Part shown: positions 37,869 through 48,777 of the stretch, in pieces
Position numbering within the stretch: position 1 is the first letter of the stretch
Layout: every line of letters starts with the position of its first letter
Source: Erythrobacter aurantius
GTDB lineage: Bacteria; Pseudomonadota; Alphaproteobacteria; Sphingomonadales; Sphingomonadaceae
Direction of reading: 5' to 3'
Length of the DNA stretch: 64,000 nt
NCBI RefSeq assembly: GCF_023823125.1
Contig: NZ_CP090949.1
Location: 2,070,001 to 2,134,000, forward strand
Translations under genes and position numbers: made by a program
The notes under the pieces: model-generated
Seen by the model: only the letters and a program-made list of their open reading frames with translations
What the model was told of the DNA's origin: nothing
Databases searched by the model: none

Positions 37869-39964
37869 CACTGCGCCTCCGCCTGCGCAGCGGCATTATA
37901 GGCATCGGGCGGCGGGGAGCCGGACGCGGCCTGATTTTCGCGCGGCTCGACAAATTCTTCGCCGATTTCCTGTGTCCGCGCCGCATCAAGCCTTGCTTCG
38001 GCCTCGACCCGGTCGAATATCTCCTCGTCGCGTCGCGGGGGCGGAGTGACAGCTGCGCCCCGTTCGGCTGCATAGGCGGCGTAGCGCTTCTCCAGCCGTT
38101 CCTGCGCTGTGCCTCCCCATTGCTGCTCGAGAGCGCGCAGCGCCTCCAGCCCCTTGGCCGGATCGAACATGAAGGTCATTACGTCGCGCGCAATCGGATA
38201 GGCCGCGCCTGATCCGCCGCCATGTTCGATCACGACAGCGCCGGCGTAGCGCGGTTTGTCAAATGGGGCGAAGAACACGAACAGGCCGTGATCGCGGTAT
38301 TTCCAAGGGCCGCTGCGACCATCGGAAATGCTCAGGGACACGACCTGAGCTGTCCCGGTCTTCCCGGCAATCTGGATGTCAGGGAAGGGCAGCGCCGCGC
38401 GCCGCGCCGTGCCAGCGCCATTGACGACATTGCTCATCGACTGTCGGATGAACTGCACCTGGTCTTCCGGGAAATCGACCTGATCGAACCCGCGCGGCGG
38501 TGTGTCCAGCGTCAGGCGCGGTTCGACATGCCGACCGGTGGCCAGCCTGGTGCTCATCACCGCCAATTGCAGCGGGCTGGCGAGGTAGTATCCCTGTCCG
38601 ATGGAGGCGTTGACCGTATCGAACGGTTGCCATTCGCGCCCGAACTTGTTGAATTTCCAATCGGAGCTGGGGACGGTGCCATAAAACTGGCTGGTCACGG
38701 GCAGATCGAATTCCTGCCCCATGCCGAGGTATTTCGCCATCTCGGCGACCTTGTCGAAACCGACCTGCTGCGCGAAATGGTAGAAATAGCTGTCGCAACT
38801 TTGGGCAATCGCCTTGTCCATGTTGACGACGCCGTGATTGGAGTGACAGCGGAAAAAGCGGTTGCCGATCCGGCGTCCGCCGCCGCACACGATGGTTTCT
38901 TCCGGGCGCACACCTTCTTTCAGGAAGGCCATGCAATGCATCGGCTTTACCGTTGAGCCGGGTGGATACAGCCCTTTCAGCACCTTGTTGCGCAGCGGCA
39001 CGCGCTGGTCGTCTCGTAGCATCGCGTATTCGACGCTGCCGATGCCATCCGAAAAGCTGTTCGGATCGAAGCTGGGCATGGAGGCCATGCACAGAAGGTC
39101 GCCCGTGGCGCAGTCCATCACCACCACGGACCCGCTTTCGAGGCCGATGCGGCGCGCGGCGTAATCCTGAAGCGGTCCGTCGATGGTAAGCCTCACCGGA
39201 TCGCCCTGGATATCCTCGCGCGTTTCGAGATCGCGCACGATGCGTCCGCCCGCCGTCACTTCCACCCGGCGCGCTCCGGGTACACCGCGCAGTTCCTGTT
39301 CAAACTGCTTTTCCAGCCCGTCCTTGCCGATCTTGTAGCCCGGTGTGATCAGGATCGGGTTGCGATCCTTTTCGTATTCCTCGGCCGATGCCGGGCCGAC
39401 ATAGCCGATCAGATGCCCGACAGATGATGCGGTAGGGTAGTAGCGCGAAAAGCCGCGCTGGGGGACGACACCCTGCATGTCAGGCAGGCGTACGCTGAGC
39501 GCGGCGAACTGCTCGTAATTCAGGCCGCTGGCTACTTCGACAGGGGCAAACCCGCGCGCGTTTGCAACCTCGGTCTTGAGGTCGGCGATCCGATCCGCCT
39601 CCAGCTCCAGCAATTCCCCGATCTGGTCGATCATCGCATCGGGATCGGTCAGGCGATCGGGAATGATGTCGACCCGGAAGTCGGCGCGGTTCGAGGCAAG
39701 CGGTGCGCCGTTGCGATCAAGTATCCATCCACGGCGAGGCGGGATCAGCGTGAGGTTGACCCGGTTGCTTTCGGATTCCAGCCGGTATTTCTCGTTCTCG
39801 GCAATAGCGAGATAGGCCATTCGTCCGGCCAGCAATATGCCGACACCATACTGCACCGCACCGACGACAAAGGCGCGCCGGTCAAACGTGTTCTTGAGCG
39901 TTGACGCGTTGACCAGCGGTCCACGCCTTTGCACGCCGGTTTTCAACTTGAAGAACCGCTTCAC
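37868..39964 (-). CDS. mrdA: Penicillin-binding protein 2
   Basis: PBP2, 698 residues, the transpeptidase of the elongasome. One N-terminal membrane segment (FVVGAVQYGVGILLAGRMAY) anchors it. The dimerisation domain is around residues 60-230. The catalytic SxxK is in PPGSTVKPMHCM, SxN-type in AQSCDSYFYHFA, and KTG in IAGKTGTAQVV. A long Ala/Glu/Pro-rich tail after about residue 620 is longer than in E. coli. It overlaps mreD and mrdB by a few bases. Confidence 0.97.
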   Translation of the reverse strand: MKRFFKLKTGVQRRGPLVNASTLKNTFDRRAFVVGAVQYGVGILLAGRMAYLAIAENEKYRLESESNRVNLTLIPPRRGWILDRNGAPLASNRADFRVDIIPDRLTDPDAMIDQIGELLELEADRIADLKTEVANARGFAPVEVASGLNYEQFAALSVRLPDMQGVVPQRGFSRYYPTASSVGHLIGYVGPASAEEYEKDRNPILITPGYKIGKDGLEKQFEQELRGVPGARRVEVTAGGRIVRDLETREDIQGDPVRLTIDGPLQDYAARRIGLESGSVVVMDCATGDLLCMASMPSFDPNSFSDGIGSVEYAMLRDDQRVPLRNKVLKGLYPPGSTVKPMHCMAFLKEGVRPEETIVCGGGRRIGNRFFRCHSNHGVVNMDKAIAQSCDSYFYHFAQQVGFDKVAEMAKYLGMGQEFDLPVTSQFYGTVPSSDWKFNKFGREWQPFDTVNASIGQGYYLASPLQLAVMSTRLATGRHVEPRLTLDTPPRGFDQVDFPEDQVQFIRQSMSNVVNGAGTARRAALPFPDIQIAGKTGTAQVVSLSISDGRSGPWKYRDHGLFVFFAPFDKPRYAGAVVIEHGGGSGAAYPIARDVMTFMFDPAKGLEALRALEQQWGGTAQERLEKRYAAYAAERGAAVTPPPRRDEEIFDRVEAEARLDAARTQEIGEEFVEPRENQAASGSPPPDAYNAAAQAEAQ

Positions 39965-40521
39965 CCGATCCTCCGCGTGCGCGAAAGGCGGAACCGGTCA
40001 AGCCAGGCGACGAAGCGGGCGAACAGCGGATACAGCAGAACCGCGAGAACAATCTGCGGAATTGCCGCGATCAACAGATGCGAGGTCAGGTTTGCGCCAG
40101 TCGCCAGCATGGCTGCGATGATATAGAGCACAATGCCTAGACCGGCGGTGAACCAGTCCTGCCAGAAGCCCCACCATGGGAACCGGGTTTCGATGATTTC
40201 CAGCACGATCATGGTCGCCGACCATAGCAGAATGGCGCTGCCGAAGGGCTGCCCGCTGAACAGGTCGTCAAATGCCCCGAGCGGAGCGCCCGCCCACAGC
40301 GGCAAGAGGCCGGGCCGCATCATGCGCCAGACAAGGAACATCAGATAGCCCAGTGGCGGCACGAGCGGCATCACGTCGGCCATCAGCAGGAATGGCAGAA
40401 GCGATCCGAGCATGATCGAAACATAGGGAACCGACAGCGCGCGCCAAGGTGACTCGACGCGGTTGATGCCACCGCGACCATAGGCCCGGCGCTGTGTCGG
40501 CGGGGCGAGGCGATCAATCAA
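39961..40521 (-). CDS. mreD: Rod shape-determining protein MreD
   Basis: A 186-residue protein with about five membrane segments. It sits between mreC and mrdA with 4-base overlaps on each side. PLGYLMFLVWRMMRPGLLPLW and PLGAFDDLFSGQPFGSAILLW are typical MreD segments. It helps MreC activate the elongation machinery. Confidence 0.93.
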   Translation of the reverse strand: MIDRLAPPTQRRAYGRGGINRVESPWRALSVPYVSIMLGSLLPFLLMADVMPLVPPLGYLMFLVWRMMRPGLLPLWAGAPLGAFDDLFSGQPFGSAILLWSATMIVLEIIETRFPWWGFWQDWFTAGLGIVLYIIAAMLATGANLTSHLLIAAIPQIVLAVLLYPLFARFVAWLDRFRLSRTRRIG

Positions 40522-41423
40522 TCCTCAAGCTCCGCATCGCTCAGTTCGTCGCGTGCGCGCACTTCGGATGCCTGCACCGCCAGCGGTTCGTAAATAGGTT
40601 CGACCACGACGAAATTTGTCGCCGCCGGCTCTGCGATCAGGCGCGCGATGCCGCCATCGGCGGTCTTTTCGCTCAACACGGCGACAGCAACACCGGGGCG
40701 GTAATATCCGCCTGCACCGCTCGTGACGAAGACGTCGCCGACTTCAAGCGGGTTTAGGCCGAGGTTGATCAGCCGGATGCGCAGCATTCCATCGCCGCGC
40801 CCTTCGGCAAAGGCAACGGTCTGATCCTTTGCCCGGCGAACAGGGAGCACGCTTTCGCTATCGGTCAACAAGAGTACGCGTGAGGAAAAGCGCGAAGTTT
40901 CGAGCACCCGCCCGATCACGCCGCGTTCGGAATGCACCGGCATACCGATTTCGACGCCGTCATTCTTGCCGACCCCGATATAGGCAAACCGCCGTGCGCT
41001 GGTCGCACTGGATCCGACGAGCCGCGCCGATGCGACGGGCTTGGTGGTCTCGCTGGCAAGACCCAGCAAAGCCTTCAGCCGCCGGTTTTCGGTTTCAACC
41101 GCTTGCGCTTCGGCAAGCCGGATGCGGGCAAGTTCGACTTCGCGGCGCAATTCGGCATTCTTGCTAGCGGCGCGCCAGTATCCTGCGATGCTTGCAAGAA
41201 TGCCCTGGCTTTCGCCGCGCACGGTTCCGGTGGCTTCACCGACCGGGCTGACAGCATCGGTCGCGGCTCCACGAAGGGGTTGAAACGTCGCTGGCTGCCA
41301 CAGAGATATCGCCAGCAGGCCAAGCCCCGCCAGCGCACCGAGCGTAGCCAGCAGATACCCGGTGAAGACCGAATATTGCTGCTTCTTCGAAAAGCCCGAT
41401 CGACGCGATGATGGCGGCGCCAT
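40518..41423 (-). CDS. mreC: Rod shape-determining protein MreC
   Basis: A 301-residue bitopic protein. A membrane segment at residues 18-42 is followed by a coiled coil (NAELRREVELARIRLAEAQA) and a beta-rich periplasmic domain (SARRFAYIGVGKNDGVEIGM; GVIGRVLETSRFSSRVLLLTD). MreC scaffolds PBP2 and RodA. It overlaps mreD by 4 bases and follows mreB by 55. Confidence 0.95.
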   Translation of the reverse strand: MAPPSSRRSGFSKKQQYSVFTGYLLATLGALAGLGLLAISLWQPATFQPLRGAATDAVSPVGEATGTVRGESQGILASIAGYWRAASKNAELRREVELARIRLAEAQAVETENRRLKALLGLASETTKPVASARLVGSSATSARRFAYIGVGKNDGVEIGMPVHSERGVIGRVLETSRFSSRVLLLTDSESVLPVRRAKDQTVAFAEGRGDGMLRIRLINLGLNPLEVGDVFVTSGAGGYYRPGVAVAVLSEKTADGGIARLIAEPAATNFVVVEPIYEPLAVQASEVRARDELSDAELED

Positions 41424-41478
41424 GGCCTGATATTTCCCTTGTCTTCATCTCCCCCGCAGCGGCTGCGTGGAATTGCAC

Positions 41479-42654
<1,176 letters not shown>

Positions 42655-42725
42655 CTAAAATTTTTGTTGACTGAAGGGGAGATTTTCCCCCGCTCCCCTC
42701 GAATTTGCGGCGTGTGAGGGCTAGC

Positions 42726-44588
42726 ATGCGACAAATGGCCCAAATTCGCCGCCTTCCCAACGAGCTTGTGAACCGTATCGCCGCCGGAGAGGTGGTGGAA
42801 CGGCCAGCTGCCGCGCTGAAAGAGCTGGTCGAGAACGCGATCGACGCGGGCGCACGGCGAATCGCTGTCGCTCTTGTCGACGGCGGGCTGACCCGGCTCG
42901 AAGTCACCGACGATGGTTGCGGCATGAGCGCGGATGACATGGCGCTGGCGTTGGAACGGCATGCCACATCGAAACTGCCCGATGATGCGATCGAGATGGT
43001 GACGACGCTGGGATTTCGGGGCGAGGCGCTGCCGTCGATTGCCAGCGTGGCGCGCCTGACGCTGGAAAGCCGGGTGGCGGGCGCTGCGGACGGGTGGCGC
43101 CGGGTGGTCGATCACGGTCAACTGGTCGAGGACGGACCGGCTGCCGTGCCGCATGGGACGCGGGTGAGGGTGGAGCAGATCTTTGCCAAGGTGCCCGCGC
43201 GCCGCAAGTTCCTTCGCACTCCACGCAGCGAATACATCGCCTGCCTCGATATCGTCCGGCGACTGGCGATGGCGCGGCCCGATATTGCCTTCACGCTGGA
43301 AAACGGGGCGGAGGGCAAAACCCGCAAGGGGCTTTCGACGCAAAGCGACGAGGCGCTGTCCACCCGCGTTTCGCAGATCGTCGCGCGCGAATTGAAGGAT
43401 AATGCCGTCGAAATTGATCTCGCCCGCGAAACCCCGCACGGGCTGATGCGGCTGACGGGGCTGGCGGGTCTGCCGACCTACAATCGCGGGGTTGCCGATC
43501 ACCAGTATCTGTTCGTCAACGGCCGCCCGGTGCGTGACAAGCTGCTGACGGGGGCGGTGCGCGGGGCCTATGCCGACATGCTGGCGCGCGATCGGCACGC
43601 GGTGCTGGCGCTGTTCCTCGACATCCCGCCGCAGGATGTCGATGTGAACGTCCACCCGGCGAAGACCGAGGTGCGCTTTCGCGACAGCGCAGGGGTGCGC
43701 GGCTTTATCGTCAGCGGACTTCGTCAGGCGCTGGCAACCGGCGACAGGCGCAGCGCGCAGGGGCCGGACAGGGGCGCAATGGCGCGCTGGCAGGCGGAGC
43801 CTGTTGCGGAGCAACCCGCCGCCATGCGCTCGATCTTCGAAGGACGTGATTGGGCCGCGCAGCCCGCGCCATCAGCAACATTTGGCGAACCGCGACCGGC
43901 TTGGAATGCACCCGCGCCAAGCACACCCTCTCCCGCGCTTCCTTCGGGCCGAGCCGAGGAAGCAGCGCCTCTGCCGCAAGATGCTGTTCAATATCCGCTG
44001 GGCATCGCGCGCGGGCAGGTCGCCAACACCTATATCGTCGCGGAAAGTGCCGACGGACTTGTGCTGGTCGATCAGCACGCCGCGCACGAGCGACTGGTTC
44101 TCGAGCGGTTGAAGCGGGCAGGGGCGGAGGAGGCTGTTACCCGCTCTCAGGCATTGCTCGTCCCTGATGTGGTGGAAATGGACGAAGCCGATTGCGATCG
44201 TCTGGAGGACGCGGCGGAGGGGCTGGCGCGTTACGGGTTGCAGGTCGAACGGTTTGGCCCTTCCGCGATGCTGGTGCGCGCCGTGCCAAGCGCGATTGCC
44301 AAGGCCGACACGAACAAGCTGTTGCGCGACCTTGCCGACGATATTGCCAAGCACGGCAAGCAGGACGATAGCGGATCGCTGTTGCTTGCCGAACGGCTCG
44401 AATATGTTCTCGCGACCATGGCCTGTCACGGATCGGTCAGGGCAGGGCGGGCGCTCAGCGTCGCCGAAATGAACGCCCTGCTGCGCGAAATGGAAGCAAC
44501 TCCGCGATCAGGCCAGTGCAATCACGGGCGCCCGACCTGGGTGAAGCTAAGCATGGAAGACGTCGAAAAGCTGTTCGGGCGGCATTAG
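42726..44588 (+). CDS. mutL: DNA mismatch repair protein MutL
   Basis: MutL, 620 residues. The GHKL ATPase is at the N-terminus (VNRIAAGEVVERPAAALKEL, ENAIDAGA, DDGCGM, GFRGEALPSIASV). After a Pro/Ala-rich linker (about residues 330-430) the C-terminal domain has DQHAAHERLVLERL, which fits the DQHA(X)2E(X)4E endonuclease motif, and CNHGRPTWVKLS. It should therefore nick DNA itself, as in bacteria without MutH. ATG 42726 has GAGGG five bases upstream; ATG 42735 is an alternative. Confidence 0.97.
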   Translation: MRQMAQIRRLPNELVNRIAAGEVVERPAAALKELVENAIDAGARRIAVALVDGGLTRLEVTDDGCGMSADDMALALERHATSKLPDDAIEMVTTLGFRGEALPSIASVARLTLESRVAGAADGWRRVVDHGQLVEDGPAAVPHGTRVRVEQIFAKVPARRKFLRTPRSEYIACLDIVRRLAMARPDIAFTLENGAEGKTRKGLSTQSDEALSTRVSQIVARELKDNAVEIDLARETPHGLMRLTGLAGLPTYNRGVADHQYLFVNGRPVRDKLLTGAVRGAYADMLARDRHAVLALFLDIPPQDVDVNVHPAKTEVRFRDSAGVRGFIVSGLRQALATGDRRSAQGPDRGAMARWQAEPVAEQPAAMRSIFEGRDWAAQPAPSATFGEPRPAWNAPAPSTPSPALPSGRAEEAAPLPQDAVQYPLGIARGQVANTYIVAESADGLVLVDQHAAHERLVLERLKRAGAEEAVTRSQALLVPDVVEMDEADCDRLEDAAEGLARYGLQVERFGPSAMLVRAVPSAIAKADTNKLLRDLADDIAKHGKQDDSGSLLLAERLEYVLATMACHGSVRAGRALSVAEMNALLREMEATPRSGQCNHGRPTWVKLSMEDVEKLFGRH

Positions 44589-44606
44589 GCCCGCGAAAGG
44601 GGTGCC

Positions 44607-45647
44607 ATGAAGAAGATTGTCCTTGGCGTGATTGCGGTTTTGATCGTCGGGGCCGCCGTATTGGCAATCTATGCCACTCGCGATGGTTCACCGGTGACAC
44701 CCAAAGGCGCGGGCACTGTCACCACCGCATCAGGCGAGTTCGAAGGCTTTCCTCTACCCGATTATGCGCAGGCAATGATCGGGCCGGATTACAAAAGCTA
44801 TCTTGTCGAGGTGGAGCCGGGCATAAAGATGCACGTGCTGGAAGTCGGCGAGGGCTACCCTGTCTACATGCAGCACGGCAATCCGACTTCGGGCTTCCTT
44901 TATCGCAAGGTGGCCGACGTCCTGCCAAAGGACCAGTTCCGGATCATCATGCCGACACTCGTCGGGCTTGGCTTTTCCAGCAAGGTTCCGGCCAGCGAAC
45001 ACAGACTTGAAAATCACCTGCGCTGGACGGCCAAACTGATCGAGCAGCTCGATCTGGGACAGGCGATCTATGTCGGTCAGGATTGGGGCGGGCCTATCGG
45101 CATGGGCGCGCTTGGGCGCAATCCGGGTGTCATTTCGGGGGCGGTTGTGATGAACACCGGCTTCAACGCCCCCACCGAAAAGGGCGACATTTCTGCCGCG
45201 CACGCTGCGGTGAAAACGCCCGTAATGGGCGAGTTCATGCTGGAAACATTCGGTTCGATCTTCGACCGTCTGCCGGGTGCTCAAGGTGATCCGGATTCAA
45301 TGCCGACCGATGTCTTGCAACTCTATGGCCAGCCATTGCGCGATGACGGGAACATCAAGGCACCGCTGGCCATGATGCGGATGGTTGCGGACGGCCCCGA
45401 TCATCCCAGCGCCACCCAGATGCGCGAGATCGAAAGCTATGTAGCAACGCTTGATCTGCCCGTGCGGATAGTCTGGGGCATGGCGGACCCGATCCTGGGC
45501 AGCAGGCTGGACCTGATGCGGGCCAATTTCCCCGATGCGCCCGTCACCGAAACCACGGCAGGACATTTCCTGCAGGAGGAAGTGCCCGCCGAGATTGCGG
45601 CCGCGGTGATGGACGTCTTCGCAGCGGTTGATGCGCAGAAGGAATAA
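44607..45647 (+). CDS. Haloalkane dehalogenase-like alpha/beta hydrolase with N-terminal anchor
   Basis: A 346-residue protein. Residues 4-24 form an uncleaved-looking membrane segment or signal peptide. The hydrolase domain has HGNPTSGFLYRKV (oxyanion and halide-binding Asn), nucleophile Asp in VGQDWGGPIG with the adjacent halide-binding Trp, acid Asp in WGMADPILG, and His in TAGHFLQEE, the haloalkane dehalogenase pattern. It would hydrolyse C-halogen bonds, but the substrate is unknown. It starts 18 bases after mutL. Known members are mostly cytosolic or secreted; the anchor is less usual. Confidence 0.88.
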   Translation: MKKIVLGVIAVLIVGAAVLAIYATRDGSPVTPKGAGTVTTASGEFEGFPLPDYAQAMIGPDYKSYLVEVEPGIKMHVLEVGEGYPVYMQHGNPTSGFLYRKVADVLPKDQFRIIMPTLVGLGFSSKVPASEHRLENHLRWTAKLIEQLDLGQAIYVGQDWGGPIGMGALGRNPGVISGAVVMNTGFNAPTEKGDISAAHAAVKTPVMGEFMLETFGSIFDRLPGAQGDPDSMPTDVLQLYGQPLRDDGNIKAPLAMMRMVADGPDHPSATQMREIESYVATLDLPVRIVWGMADPILGSRLDLMRANFPDAPVTETTAGHFLQEEVPAEIAAAVMDVFAAVDAQKE

Positions 45648-45682
45648 ACCCTGCCGGTTAAGGCGCGAGGGCGCTGATTTGC

Positions 45683-46783
45683 CTAGACGTTGAACTTGAA
45701 CAGCAGCACGTCGCCGTCCTGTACGACGTATTCCTTGCCTTCCTGCCGCAGTTTGCCTGCTTCCTTCGCGCCCGCTTCGCCGCCGAGAGTAACGTAGTCC
45801 TCATAGGCGATGGTTTCGGCGCGGATGAATCCGCGTTCGAAATCGGTGTGGATCTCGCCTGCCGCTTGCGGAGCCTTGGCGCCATCGGGGAAGGTCCATG
45901 CGCGCGCTTCTTTGGGGCCGGCGGTGAAGAAGGTTTTGAGGCCCAGCAGCTTGTATCCGGCGCGGATCACGCGGGCGAGGCCGCTTTCGGCAAGACCAAG
46001 CGACTCCAGATATTCAGCGCGGTCTTCAGGCGGCATGCCAACCAGTTCGGCCTCGATCGCGGCAGATACCACCACAGCCTGCGCGCCTTCGGCTTCGGCC
46101 TTGGCGAAGACGGCTTCTGACAGGGCGTTGCCGGTCGCGGCTTCGTCTTCGGCCACGTTGCAGACGTAGAGCACCGGCTTGGCGGTGAGCAATTGCGCCT
46201 GCTTCAAGACGCGCGCTTCCTCGTCATCCTTGGGCTCTGTCAAGCGGGCGGGCTTACCGTCCTTGAGCAGTTCGAGCGCCTGACCCAGCACCGATGCCAT
46301 GATCTTGGCTTCCTTGTCCCCGGCGGTGGCGCGCTTGGCCGCGTTTGCCACCCGCTTTTCGAGGCTTTCGAGATCGGACAGCATCAGCTCGGTCTCGACC
46401 ACTTCGGCGTCCGCGATCGGATCGACCTTGTTGGCGACGTGCTGGATGTCGTCATCCTCGAAACAGCGCAGCACATGGACGATGGCGTCCACTTCGCGGA
46501 TGTTGCCGAGGAACTGGTTGCCCAGACCTTCGCCCTTGCTCGCGCCTTTGACCAGCCCGGCGATATCGACGAAGGCAAGCTGGGTTTCGATCACCTTCGC
46601 GCTGCCCGCGATGGCGGCGATCTTGTCGAGCCGCTCGTCAGGGACGGCGACCTGGCCGACATTCGGCTCGATCGTGCAAAACGGATAGTTCGCGGCCTGC
46701 GCGGCCTGCGTTTCGGTAAGGGCGTTGAACAGAGTGGACTTGCCGACATTGGGCAGGCCCACGATCCCGCAGCGGAAACCCAT
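45683..46783 (-). CDS. ychF: Ribosome-binding ATPase YchF
   Basis: YchF/OLA1, 366 residues. G1 is GIVGLPNVGKSTLFNALTET, switch ANYPFCTIEPNVGQV, G3 FVDIAGLVKGASKGEGLG, and a C-terminal TGS domain (KTFFTAGPKEARAWTFPDG, DFERGFIRAETIAYEDYVTLG). It binds ribosomes and prefers ATP. The start at 46783 is the family start. Convergent with the haloalkane dehalogenase-like gene. Confidence 0.98.
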   Translation of the reverse strand: MGFRCGIVGLPNVGKSTLFNALTETQAAQAANYPFCTIEPNVGQVAVPDERLDKIAAIAGSAKVIETQLAFVDIAGLVKGASKGEGLGNQFLGNIREVDAIVHVLRCFEDDDIQHVANKVDPIADAEVVETELMLSDLESLEKRVANAAKRATAGDKEAKIMASVLGQALELLKDGKPARLTEPKDDEEARVLKQAQLLTAKPVLYVCNVAEDEAATGNALSEAVFAKAEAEGAQAVVVSAAIEAELVGMPPEDRAEYLESLGLAESGLARVIRAGYKLLGLKTFFTAGPKEARAWTFPDGAKAPQAAGEIHTDFERGFIRAETIAYEDYVTLGGEAGAKEAGKLRQEGKEYVVQDGDVLLFKFNV

Positions 46784-46870
46784 TGGGCTACTCTTTCGTG
46801 AAAGCGTTGAGAAAGAGCCGCGCCTTAGCGCCGCCTGTCGCAATTGGCCAGAGGGTGCACGCCAACGGGA

Positions 46871-46903
46871 AAGGGCGCGTCCCGCATAACGGAACGCGCC
46901 CTT
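46871..46903 (-). terminator. Terminator hairpin after the PEP-CTERM gene
   Basis: AAGGGCGCGT (46871-46880) pairs perfectly with ACGCGCCCTT (46894-46903) around a 13-base loop. On the minus strand it follows the PEP-CTERM stop and is succeeded by a short T/C tract. Confidence 0.7.
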
Positions 46904-46930
46904 CGAAGACTCATTTGCCGTATGTGGCGA

Positions 46931-47170
46931 TCAGGCGGCTTGCTTGCGCCGACGCTTGGTCAGCATGAAAGCGGCTGCGCCCGCACCGAACAGCATCATG
47001 CTGGAAGGTTCAGGCACCGGAGTGCCGCCAGAAGAACCACCCGACGACCCGCCCGAGCTGCTGCTGATCGGCGGCTCCTGCGGCGGAGGCTTCAGCGCGT
47101 GAACCGGAGCCGCCGCGATACCGATTGCGGCTATCACGATGAGCGCGTGAACGAAATTGATGGAACGCAT
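46931..47170 (-). CDS. Small PEP-CTERM sorting protein
   Basis: A 79-residue protein. A signal peptide (VHALIVIAAIGIAAAPVHA) is followed by a Pro/Gly/Ser linker (SSGGSSGGSSGG) and the PEP-CTERM signal PVPEPSSMMLFGAGAAAFML with a basic end KRRRK. After removal of both ends by signal peptidase and exosortase only about 30 residues remain. PEP-CTERM proteins are linked to exopolysaccharide production; no exosortase gene is in the window. The function of this one is unknown. Confidence 0.85.
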   Translation of the reverse strand: MRSINFVHALIVIAAIGIAAAPVHALKPPPQEPPISSSSGGSSGGSSGGTPVPEPSSMMLFGAGAAAFMLTKRRRKQAA

Positions 47171-47317
47171 TGATTGAGACCCTTAAATTGATTTTGGGCA
47201 GTAGACTGACGCCCTCACAATTTGACTGTATATCAAAGCCTTGTTGCGTGCAGTCGGGATTGCCAGCATGTCCCATTCTGGCTCAGGTTAGCGCCGCGTT
47301 AACCCTGTTTTGCGTGA

Positions 47318-47887
47318 TCAATCCTGCATCCTCAGGGCAATGTCGCTCATGAATCGGGCATCGTCGCCTGCGGCCAGCCATTCCGATTCTGCCGCGATTG
47401 CGCCGAGCATGGTGGCGAGATCATCCTGTTCGTCCTTGGCGTAGTTGCCCAGCACATGGCCGGTGACGCGATCCTTGTGGCCCGGGTGGCCGATGCCGAT
47501 GCGCACCCGGCGGAATTCAGGCCCGATGTGCCGGTCGATCGATTTCAGCCCGTTGTGCCCCGCAGTTCCACCGCCCTGCTTCACCTTCACCTTGAACGGG
47601 GCGAGGTCGAGCTCGTCATGGAAAACCGTGAGCGCAGAGGGATCGAGCTTGTAGAACCGCAGCGCCTCGCCGACCGCCCTTCCGCTTTCATTCATGAAAG
47701 TCGCGGGTTTCAGCAGCAGCACTTTGCTGGACCCGATCCGGCCTTCCTGCACCCAGCCGGAAAACTTCTTCTGCACCGGGCCAAAGCCATGCATGTCGGC
47801 AATCACGTCGAGCGCCATGAAGCCGACGTTGTGCCGGTGCAGCGCATAGCGCGGTCCGGGATTTCCTAGGCCAGTCCAGATCTGCAT
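47318..47887 (-). CDS. pth: Peptidyl-tRNA hydrolase
   Basis: Pth, 189 residues. It recycles peptidyl-tRNA dropped from ribosomes. GLGNPGPRYALHRHNVGFMAL holds the catalytic His; also KPATFMNESGRAV, VFHDELDLAPFKVKVKQGGG and GHNGLKSIDRHIG. The start ATG 47887 matches the family. rplY lies upstream with a strong terminator between, so pth is read by readthrough or from its own promoter. Confidence 0.97.
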   Translation of the reverse strand: MQIWTGLGNPGPRYALHRHNVGFMALDVIADMHGFGPVQKKFSGWVQEGRIGSSKVLLLKPATFMNESGRAVGEALRFYKLDPSALTVFHDELDLAPFKVKVKQGGGTAGHNGLKSIDRHIGPEFRRVRIGIGHPGHKDRVTGHVLGNYAKDEQDDLATMLGAIAAESEWLAAGDDARFMSDIALRMQD

Positions 47888-47909
47888 GAGCGCGCTGTAG
47901 CGGCGGGAA

Positions 47910-47948
47910 TTCCAAAACAAAACACCGGACTGGTTTCCCAGCCCGGTG
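47910..47948 (-). terminator. Rho-independent terminator after rplY
   Basis: CACCGGGCTGG / CCAGTCCGGTG (minus strand, one mismatch) with a 4-base loop, followed by TTTTGTTTTGG: stem 47923-47948, T-run to about 47912. It lies between rplY and pth. Confidence 0.88.
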
Positions 47949-47983
47949 CCTTGGTGATTTCGAACATCAAAGGGGGTGGAGGA

Positions 47984-48631
47984 TCAGTCCTCGCCGCCTT
48001 CCTCTTCGGTTGCTACAGCTTCATCAGCAGCTTCGGTGCTGGTGTCGCCTTCGCTCTTCTTGAGCGAGGACGGAGCAACGAGCGTAGAGATGGTGAAGTC
48101 GCGATCGGTAATCGCGCTGGCGCTGCCTTCGGGCAGGTTCACTTCGCTGATGTGGATCGAATCGCCGACATCCTTGCCGGTCACGTCGATTTCGATTTCG
48201 CCCGGAATCTTGTCTGCAGCGCAAACCAGTTCGAGTTCGTGACGCACCACGTTGAGAACGCCGCCCTTCTTGAGGCCGGGCGACTTTTCTTCGTTGATGA
48301 AGATCACGGGAACCGAAACGTCGACCTTTGCATCCTTCGACAGGCGGAAGAAGTCCGCATGCGTCGGGCGATCGGTCACGGGATGCAGCGCGACATCCTT
48401 GGGAAGGGTGCGGATCGTTTCGCCACCCACTTCGATGTTGACGATCGAGTTCATGAAGTGGCCGGTCATCAGCTGACGGACCAGTTCCTTTTCCTCGACG
48501 TGGATCGTCGTGGGTTCTTCCTTGCCACCGTAGATGACTGCGGGAATCCGACCTTCGCGGCGAAGTGCTCGGGAGGCTCCCTTGCCTGCCCGTTCGCGGC
48601 GTTCGGCCGGCAAAGTGAGAGTGTCGCTCAT
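47984..48631 (-). CDS. rplY: 50S ribosomal protein L25/general stress protein Ctc
   Basis: L25 of the long Ctc/TL5 type, 215 residues. It binds 5S rRNA. The N-terminal domain has [20 protein letters not shown] and [10 protein letters not shown]; the C-terminal TL5-like domain has [20 protein letters not shown] and ends in an acidic tail. The start at ATG 48631. rplY-pth is a common pair. The 146 bases upstream hold no gene. Confidence 0.96.
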   Translation of the reverse strand: MSDTLTLPAERRERAGKGASRALRREGRIPAVIYGGKEEPTTIHVEEKELVRQLMTGHFMNSIVNIEVGGETIRTLPKDVALHPVTDRPTHADFFRLSKDAKVDVSVPVIFINEEKSPGLKKGGVLNVVRHELELVCAADKIPGEIEIDVTGKDVGDSIHISEVNLPEGSASAITDRDFTISTLVAPSSLKKSEGDTSTEAADEAVATEEEGGED

Positions 48632-48777
48632 TGCATTTGCCTTTCGAAAGCGTGTTAGAGAGTGTTTTGCGGCGCGCCGCCTCCAGGGATGACCAGAGCG
48701 CCGAAGCGCGGGCACATAGCGGGATCGGGGGAAAAGGCAACCGCGAAGTGCGCTTTTCGGCTGCGCGACGGTTTCAT

